Assembly (NCBI RefSeq): GCF_000378185.1
Contig: NZ_KB899385.1
Location: 62,001-126,000 of the forward strand
Source of the DNA: Salinimonas chungwhensis DSM 16280
GTDB lineage: Bacteria > Pseudomonadota > Gammaproteobacteria > Enterobacterales > Alteromonadaceae
Direction of reading: 5' to 3'
Length of the DNA: 64,000 nt
Positions 58,742-64,000 of the stretch are shown piece by piece (within the stretch, counting starts at the first letter, position 1; each line of letters starts with the position of its first letter). The position numbers and the translations under genes were made by a program. The notes beneath the pieces were generated by a model. It had not been told where the DNA came from, searched no databases, and was given only the letters and a program-made list of their open reading frames with translations.

Positions 58742-60322
58742 ATGCTTTCGTTTGTTAACAACAAGACTGAATTCTTTGAAAAAATTCCAAGTTTAAAAGG
58801 TGTACATCATTTAAATTTGGATAACAACACTGGCTTAATCGATCAGCTAAGTGAAGAGGCCGGTGGTATTAATGCGCTATATTACGAGGGCGGTACCCTT
58901 CTGATTGACGACTACTCAAGCCTTAATAAACGTGAAGAAGTTTACCGGCTAATTTCTTTGTTATCGATGAAAAACAAGCCGGTTCGTAGTGTTCAAGTTG
59001 CGAAAACTGAAGATATCGCGGAGCAGCGGCGGGAAAGGACATTCAGTGACACAGATGTAAGCAGAGAGATTGATAAAGAAGAAACGTTACAGCAGTTCCA
59101 AGGACTAATGGCACGTGCTTTGGATGTAAATGCAGAAGACGTCTATATAACCTTATCCCAATCAAACGATACTGCATTTGCCAATTTTAAGGTGGACGGC
59201 CGGTTAATACCTGAACAATACCCGCTGAAAAACTATCGATTTGGCCGCTCTATGTGTGCCGCAGTTTATGATGGAATTGGCGGTATAGGCATGACAGCGG
59301 GTACGTTCGATGAGGTAACTACTCCCCAAGAAAAACAGATACCCTATAAGGTTTATGATGGCCGTGGGGGAATTAGGCAGCGTTTAGATCTTCGTTTTAC
59401 CAAGACTAAAACAAGTCGTCCCGGTGAACTTTACATTGATATGCGTCTGACAAAGAAGGCGAAGAAACTATCTGAACTTGGTTATCCTAAAGACCAACTT
59501 GAACTAATACACCGCAAAACCAGCAAAGCAAGAGGTGTAGTTATAACCGCCGGCCCCACAGGTAGCGGCAAGAGCACAACTAACTTCGCAATTCTCTTAG
59601 GTTTACCGAAAGATAAGAATTACCAAACTTTCGAAGATCCTATTGAAACTGAAAAACCACCTGGTTATCCCAACATTATCCAAAACAGTATGGATTTGAA
59701 AGTTGGTACAAAGTTTCAACTCAAAAGCATACTTCGACAAACACCAAATGGTGTGTTCGTACAAGAGTCCCGGGATGAAGAAACTGCGCGCTTCACTCTT
59801 GAAGTCGGAAATACAGGTCTTTTTGCCTTAACCAGTACCCATGCTCCTTCAGCTATAGCTATCCCGAAAAGGTTTAATGATCTTGGTGTCAGCTATTCTG
59901 ACATGGCTATGCCGCAGGGATTGAGCCTATTGATGTACCAAGTCCTGATTCGCAAGCTGTGTAGCAAATGCAAAGTTCCACTTGATGAGTCAAACACTCT
60001 GTTTGAGGCAGAGTTTTCTGATCGCCAAAGATATTTTTCTGAGGTTGGCATTACTGGCACTGAGCTTGGCTTATACATTCGAAACCCAGATGGTTGCGAC
60101 GAATGCTTACACACTGGTGAGAAGGGCCGTCGTCCCCTTTTGGAGTTGATTGATGTTAAGCGTAAGGACCGACAGTTTATTCTGGCCGAAGATTGGAGCG
60201 GTTGGGAAGCTTATCTTTTAGAGAACGGATACATCACTGTTCAGCAACAAGCTAAACAATTGGTTAAAGCCGGTGTAATAGATATTGACCGCTGCGCCGA
60301 ACTGCTAGTAGGTGAAGAGTGA
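58742..60322 (+). CDS. pilQ: PilQ-type pilus extension ATPase (526 aa)
   Basis: A GspE/PilB family ATPase: Walker A GPTGSGKST (271-279), FEDPIE Asp box (near 300), QESRDEETARF Walker B-like (near 335), TSTHAP His box and two Cys pairs (CSKC and CDEC) forming the usual zinc site. In the Walker B box the common GEIRD reads QESRD. The N-terminal about 110 residues are divergent. It powers pilus assembly at the inner membrane. Confidence 0.93.
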   Translation: MLSFVNNKTEFFEKIPSLKGVHHLNLDNNTGLIDQLSEEAGGINALYYEGGTLLIDDYSSLNKREEVYRLISLLSMKNKPVRSVQVAKTEDIAEQRRERTFSDTDVSREIDKEETLQQFQGLMARALDVNAEDVYITLSQSNDTAFANFKVDGRLIPEQYPLKNYRFGRSMCAAVYDGIGGIGMTAGTFDEVTTPQEKQIPYKVYDGRGGIRQRLDLRFTKTKTSRPGELYIDMRLTKKAKKLSELGYPKDQLELIHRKTSKARGVVITAGPTGSGKSTTNFAILLGLPKDKNYQTFEDPIETEKPPGYPNIIQNSMDLKVGTKFQLKSILRQTPNGVFVQESRDEETARFTLEVGNTGLFALTSTHAPSAIAIPKRFNDLGVSYSDMAMPQGLSLLMYQVLIRKLCSKCKVPLDESNTLFEAEFSDRQRYFSEVGITGTELGLYIRNPDGCDECLHTGEKGRRPLLELIDVKRKDRQFILAEDWSGWEAYLLENGYITVQQQAKQLVKAGVIDIDRCAELLVGEE

Positions 60323-61485
60323 TGATTGCGCAAAGCGAGTTAGTCGGTCACCTGAATAGTGGATTATTTTGGCTCAAAAGAAAAAATAATTTTGGTAAAA
60401 CTCAGCAGATTGAGTTTATAGAACAGCTGAATAGCTATTTAGCCAGAGATATCGGGTTAAAAGAGTCTTTGGAGAGTGTTAGTAAGCAGTACTCGTCAAT
60501 TTACGGCGATAAACATGTTGTTCCAGAAATAGCTAATCAATTAAGAGACGCGGTTGTTGCCGGCCAAGGTTTTGATGAATTGCTAAGAAGGTACTTCAAC
60601 CCGGTTATAGGGCTTGGTTTTGAGTTAGCTAAGCAAGTATCTGGTGATAAAAGCGGTGTTTTGAACGTTGTTAGACTTTTAAAAGATGAAGCTGACATAA
60701 AATTTGATGCGCTAATGAAGCTGGCCTTGCCATTGATGTTCTTTGTTTTTGGTATCGTCTCTCAGGTAGTAGCTGGCGGCTTCATCATTCCTATGATCAA
60801 CCCCGAACCACCATCAACATTCGAAATAAATTTGGCACTCAACACTTCTGAACTTTTGCAATCAAACTGGCCTTTCATTGCTCTGATCGCTGGATTTGTA
60901 GTTCTGATTTTTACGCATGGCCAGGCGAACTGGCGCCGGGATGGAAAATTTGGGCATAAAAAGCGGATGTTAGAGGACGTGCTTGGCGACAATGGGTTTA
61001 CAAACAATATCTCCATTTTTTTGGGCCGTGCGAGAGCCAAAATCGACGATATCTGGCCCTTTGCATTATTCAGAGAATTCTGGTCAGTAAGAGTTTTAAG
61101 GCTACTGGGTCATATGAAACTGGCTCAGACCGAGGACATTGAGGCCTTAAGAGTAATTAAAGGGTATGCGCCACCAGCCATTCATTACTTCTTGGAGCAC
61201 ATGATTAGAGGTGCCGGCATCGGCACGGATAAGAGTGAGTACTTTGCGAAGGGCCTAATCAGTCCGGCACTTATGGTCAGGCTTCAACGCTACTTTATCA
61301 ATGTAGATAATGAAACGTTCGCTCGTGGACTCATTGAGGTAAGCGAAGACGCAGAAAAAGATATCAAAATGCAAACGCGTCAGGCGGTGACTAAAGTCTG
61401 GCTACTTCTATTCGCATCAGGTTTTTTTCTAATCATGCTAAGCATGTCAGCCATTATTCAAATTTTCAGCAAGTCATTTTTATAA
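60319..61485 (+). CDS. pilR: PilR-type inner-membrane platform protein (388 aa)
   Basis: GspF/PilC family. Two homologous cytoplasmic halves (EFIEQLNSYLARDIGLKESLESV and FINVDNETFARGLIEVSEDAEKD) alternate with membrane segments near 135-158, 185-200 and 365-385. Overlaps pilQ by 4 nt. Confidence 0.9.
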   Translation: MMIAQSELVGHLNSGLFWLKRKNNFGKTQQIEFIEQLNSYLARDIGLKESLESVSKQYSSIYGDKHVVPEIANQLRDAVVAGQGFDELLRRYFNPVIGLGFELAKQVSGDKSGVLNVVRLLKDEADIKFDALMKLALPLMFFVFGIVSQVVAGGFIIPMINPEPPSTFEINLALNTSELLQSNWPFIALIAGFVVLIFTHGQANWRRDGKFGHKKRMLEDVLGDNGFTNNISIFLGRARAKIDDIWPFALFREFWSVRVLRLLGHMKLAQTEDIEALRVIKGYAPPAIHYFLEHMIRGAGIGTDKSEYFAKGLISPALMVRLQRYFINVDNETFARGLIEVSEDAEKDIKMQTRQAVTKVWLLLFASGFFLIMLSMSAIIQIFSKSFL

Positions 61486-61499
61486 ACCCGGAGAGTTAG

Positions 61500-61946
61500 A
61501 TGAAAACGTTAACACCTAAAAATAATCAAAAAGGCTTTACCCTTATAGAGATTTTCGTAGTACTGGCAATAATCTTTATTGGGATCACTATTGTAGCTGG
61601 TAATACGCAACCAGCTATGGCTGATAGTAAAGAAAATCAATATTCAACTGCTATTTCAATCATCATAAGTAAGGCGCGTTCTAAGGCGCAAGGCGAATCA
61701 GATGGATACGCCTCTTTAACTATTCAGGAAATGGTTGATGAAGAATATCTGCCATTATCATTTGGCAATGGCTCTGGCACAAACCCAGATGGTGGTGACT
61801 GGGATCTGTCACAAAGTACTGTGAATCAACTTATTGTTCGTGCTACCGGAGCGCAACAATCAGTTTGTGAGCGTGTAGCTAAAAAGTATGCACTGGAAAC
61901 CACGGCTAGTTGCTCCAGTGGAACAATTTCAGTTTCTGCTAACTAA
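61500..61946 (+). CDS. pilS: PilS-type major prepilin (148 aa)
   Basis: QKG-FTLIEIFVVLAIIFIGITI is a class type IV prepilin site: cleavage after Gly 12, Phe at +1, Glu at +5, then the hydrophobic helix. Two Cys near the C-terminus (VCERVAKKY, SCSSG) would form the D-region disulfide. It matches thin-pilus PilS in size and place. No prepilin peptidase (PilU) gene is in the window. Confidence 0.92.
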   Translation: MKTLTPKNNQKGFTLIEIFVVLAIIFIGITIVAGNTQPAMADSKENQYSTAISIIISKARSKAQGESDGYASLTIQEMVDEEYLPLSFGNGSGTNPDGGDWDLSQSTVNQLIVRATGAQQSVCERVAKKYALETTASCSSGTISVSAN

Positions 61947-62443
61947 TGAGATCAGTAAAAAAGCAGTCGGGGATGGCATTAATTGTCATCTTCATGCTTC
62001 TGATGTCAGCTGGTGCTTTGTTTTTTATGACCAAAGCACCTCAACTTATGCAATTGTCCGCTTCTGATAAAGAAGCTCAGATTCTGGTTAAAGACAGAAC
62101 AGAAAGACTGATCGTTGCTATAACGGCCTACCATAGGGCGACCTGCCAAACAGGCATAGTTACCCAAGACACACTTCAGGAAGGCGGGTTCCTCCAGAAA
62201 CCTGTTCATTTGCCACAGTTAAACGATATTCATCTAAAAATTGAAAAAAGTGGCTACAGTGCCGCTGCTGTCATTGACGTTGAGAAACCTCAAAACCTGG
62301 CGGTTTTGTCAGAAATTATGCCATTAGGAGCGTCAGTTTCAGGTGACCGTGTAAAGTATGTGCGCTCTATCTCTGACAGAAGTACTCCTATGCAACGGAT
62401 GATTATGGCGGATATCAACCTGTACTCAGCAAACCATTGTTGA
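61946..62443 (+). CDS. PilX/GspK-like minor pilin candidate (165 aa)
   Basis: The N-terminus KKQSG-MALIVIFMLLMSAGALFF has a possible prepilin site (Gly 9) but no Glu at +5, as in GspK/PilX minor pilins that sit at the tip. One Cys pair (C113-type region TCQTG and the final NHC) could form a disulfide. It shares one base with the pilS stop. This gene is not part of the standard IncI order; PilT and PilU are absent here. Confidence 0.65.
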   Translation: MRSVKKQSGMALIVIFMLLMSAGALFFMTKAPQLMQLSASDKEAQILVKDRTERLIVAITAYHRATCQTGIVTQDTLQEGGFLQKPVHLPQLNDIHLKIEKSGYSAAAVIDVEKPQNLAVLSEIMPLGASVSGDRVKYVRSISDRSTPMQRMIMADINLYSANHC

Positions 62444-62488
62444 GCTGAATAATTTTCAGTGAGTTGTATTTGAGAAACGGAGAATAAA

Positions 62489-64000
62489 ATGCGAAAGCAC
62501 CTCAAAATGAAAGTCGCTTTACTGTTGATGACTGCTGGATTCAACACTGTAGTATGGGCTGATGATCCTGCAAAAGTTGTCGCAGAGGGATATGACAAGC
62601 TTTACGAAAATGGCGAAATTACAGCTAATAAGCTTCTTGACCTGAAAGCCTCAGCGCTGAACTACTATTCCGAGAATGGTACATGGCCAACTGATATTAC
62701 AGACCTGGCTGTCGATGGGTTTTATTACGGTAGTTATGACACCATGTATGGCACTACCGTATCCGGTGTTGTGGATGGTAATAGTTACATTTTATCTGTT
62801 GATGTCCTAAAAGATAGCGTTGCAAATTATGTTGCATCCTTTATGAACGGAACGACTACAGACAGTACTGTTAACGTTCAGTTTGGGTTACCTTCCCAGG
62901 TTCCGGTTTTACATAGCACGTTATCTCGAGTCGATGATGGCGATGTAGCTCGAAACACCATGGAAACAGACCTGCACATGGGTGGCTACAGTATTACCGA
63001 CATTGATACTGTTACTGCCAGAGCTCTGGTAGCGCAGCGGGCAGATATTCAAAATGGTTACATTGAAAATATTTATGCACAGCTGATAAATGCCCCACTG
63101 GCGAATTTAACGACAGTAAACTCTACTACAGTAAATTCTGACGTTGTCAATTCTGACAGAATCTACGCGAGTGTAGGTGTCTATGATAATGGTACCCGGG
63201 TATTTTCACCTGCAAATCTACCAACTAAAGCCGATATCGGACTGTCAAATGTGCAAAATTATGGTGCTACCAACAGCTACGCCGGCAACAGCACAACGCT
63301 CTATGCAACTCAAAATGCGGTATATAACTCTCACGTATATTTGAATAACCTTAAACTGGATAAAAATGCCACTGCGGTAAATGCGGACAGGCTTGATAAT
63401 CTTGATTCATCTTCATTTATCCGAAGTAATGCTTATGATGCGGTAAATGCAAATACCCGTTGGGAGGATAATCGAGAAATTCGCTTAGGCAGCGGTTCTG
63501 ATATGAGACTGAAGCATGATGGATCTAATTCCATTATCGATAACTATACCGGGGACCTGTATTTGCGTAATCGTTCTGGTGGAAGAGAGATTTACCTTCA
63601 AGGAACGACTACCGGTGGGCAGAAGCACACTGCTGTCATGGTAGATTCAAGCTCATATGTTAGGGCTAGGTTGATGTATAACAGCTCCACGAAATTATAC
63701 ACCGACCCAAATGGAGTCACAGTCTCTGGAGATTTAAATGTCAGCGGAGGACACCTCAAAGTCAATGGCCAAAAGATAAGTAAAGACTATGTAGACCTGG
63801 GCCGAGTAATGAACTTCAGTATTTCGGACAGCTACACAGGCGGAAGCTCAAACGTGTACGCCAGCCAAAGGGCTGTCACCCGGGCTTATAATGCGTTGAA
63901 TAGCTCCAAACTCGGAAAAAACGAAAAAGCAGCGGATTCTGACCGATTAGATGGCATTGATAGCTCAGGTTTTGTGAGAACCAGCCGACGTATTAACGGT
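62489..64000 (+). CDS. PilV-like tip protein with phage tail-fibre repeats, 3' end outside window
   Basis: Translated by hand: 504 codons open to the window edge, with CGGAG before the ATG at 62489. It starts with an ordinary signal peptide (KVALLLMTAGFNTVVWA), not a prepilin leader. A pilin-like segment follows (ITANKLLDLKASALNYYSENG). From about residue 150 it is Asn/Ser/Thr/Asp-rich. Two similar modules appear: YATQNAV..SHVYLNN...ADRLDNLDSSSFIRS near 272-315 and YASQRAV...ADSDRLDGIDSSGFVRT near 450-500. The LDGIDSSGF pattern is common in phage tail fibres. It probably forms the adhesive tip that selects the recipient cell. Confidence 0.85.
   Translation, partial: MRKHLKMKVALLLMTAGFNTVVWADDPAKVVAEGYDKLYENGEITANKLLDLKASALNYYSENGTWPTDITDLAVDGFYYGSYDTMYGTTVSGVVDGNSYILSVDVLKDSVANYVASFMNGTTTDSTVNVQFGLPSQVPVLHSTLSRVDDGDVARNTMETDLHMGGYSITDIDTVTARALVAQRADIQNGYIENIYAQLINAPLANLTTVNSTTVNSDVVNSDRIYASVGVYDNGTRVFSPANLPTKADIGLSNVQNYGATNSYAGNSTTLYATQNAVYNSHVYLNNLKLDKNATAVNADRLDNLDSSSFIRSNAYDAVNANTRWEDNREIRLGSGSDMRLKHDGSNSIIDNYTGDLYLRNRSGGREIYLQGTTTGGQKHTAVMVDSSSYVRARLMYNSSTKLYTDPNGVTVSGDLNVSGGHLKVNGQKISKDYVDLGRVMNFSISDSYTGGSSNVYASQRAVTRAYNALNSSKLGKNEKAADSDRLDGIDSSGFVRTSRRING

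Noticed and set aside
1..64000. tRNA, rRNA, insertion sequences or integrase genes
   Set aside because: None recognised by eye; I cannot exclude a short degenerate tRNA-like site.

Overview
This window looks like part of a large, low-copy conjugative-type plasmid (or plasmid-derived element) of a gammaproteobacterium. It has an iteron-flanked initiator gene, a ParA/ParB pair with an array of candidate centromere sites, an IncI/TCP-like type IV pilus operon, a PRTRC cassette and many small orphan genes. I see no rRNA, tRNA or core metabolic genes. The enrichment of GCTGGTGG octamers, together with CsrA, RdgC and RecB/AddB-like proteins, points to a gammaproteobacterium, perhaps a marine Alteromonadales-type host. 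That host assignment is inference.

Layout. (1) 1-22.2 kb: accessory region, nearly all on the minus strand, of short operons. It carries a PAPS-reductase-like ATP pyrophosphatase, a Ref-type RecA-dependent nuclease, small membrane proteins, and the PRTRC operon (ParB-like, E, ubiquitin-like C, F, E2-like B, E1/ThiF-like). It also has a secreted Sel1-repeat protein, a DUF922-like secreted protease and an amber-interrupted pseudogene. (2) 22.4-26.0 kb: replication origin, with about 23 iterons on both sides of a 586-aa initiator. (3) 26.0-33.7 kb: SprT-like peptidase, DndC-like sulfurtransferase-type protein, CsrA, small orphans and a secreted nuclease, with eight copies of a 15-bp palindrome that is the likely parS. 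(4) 33.8-36.1 kb: parA-parB. (5) 36.2-49.5 kb: RecB/AddA-like helicase-nuclease, acyltransferase, AddB-like Fe-S nuclease and a degenerate HipBA-like operon. (6) 49.6-54.3 kb: c-di-GMP synthase and phosphodiesterase genes in one operon with a nuclease-fold protein and RdgC. (7) 54.5-64 kb: type IV pilus operon L-N-O-P-Q-R-S, a PilX-like minor pilin, and a tail-fibre-like tip protein that runs off the window.

How it fits together. The pilus operon, the c-di-GMP operon, csrA and one small membrane gene share an 11-bp upstream motif (ATAAATCGGGA), which suggests joint control of pilus output. The recombination genes (AddAB-like, RdgC, Ref) sit on a molecule whose left 31 kb holds 22 Chi octamers, far above chance.

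The most striking unexplained signal is a promoter-like module, TTGNNN-N17-ACRTTR. It occurs 18 times, always in the orientation of the next gene, almost always 26-45 nt before the start codon. The -35 half is ordinary, but the -10 half does not resemble TATAAT. A second family of hairpins with a conserved TCGCTATCGCTTC loop and variable stems lies at gene ends in the same region. Both look like a private expression system of this element. Several genes reported here are shorter than 60 codons or run off the window edge (CsrA, a 45-aa and two 59-aa proteins, the edge genes). Several starts were moved because promoter, ribosome binding site and signal peptide agreed on an internal start.
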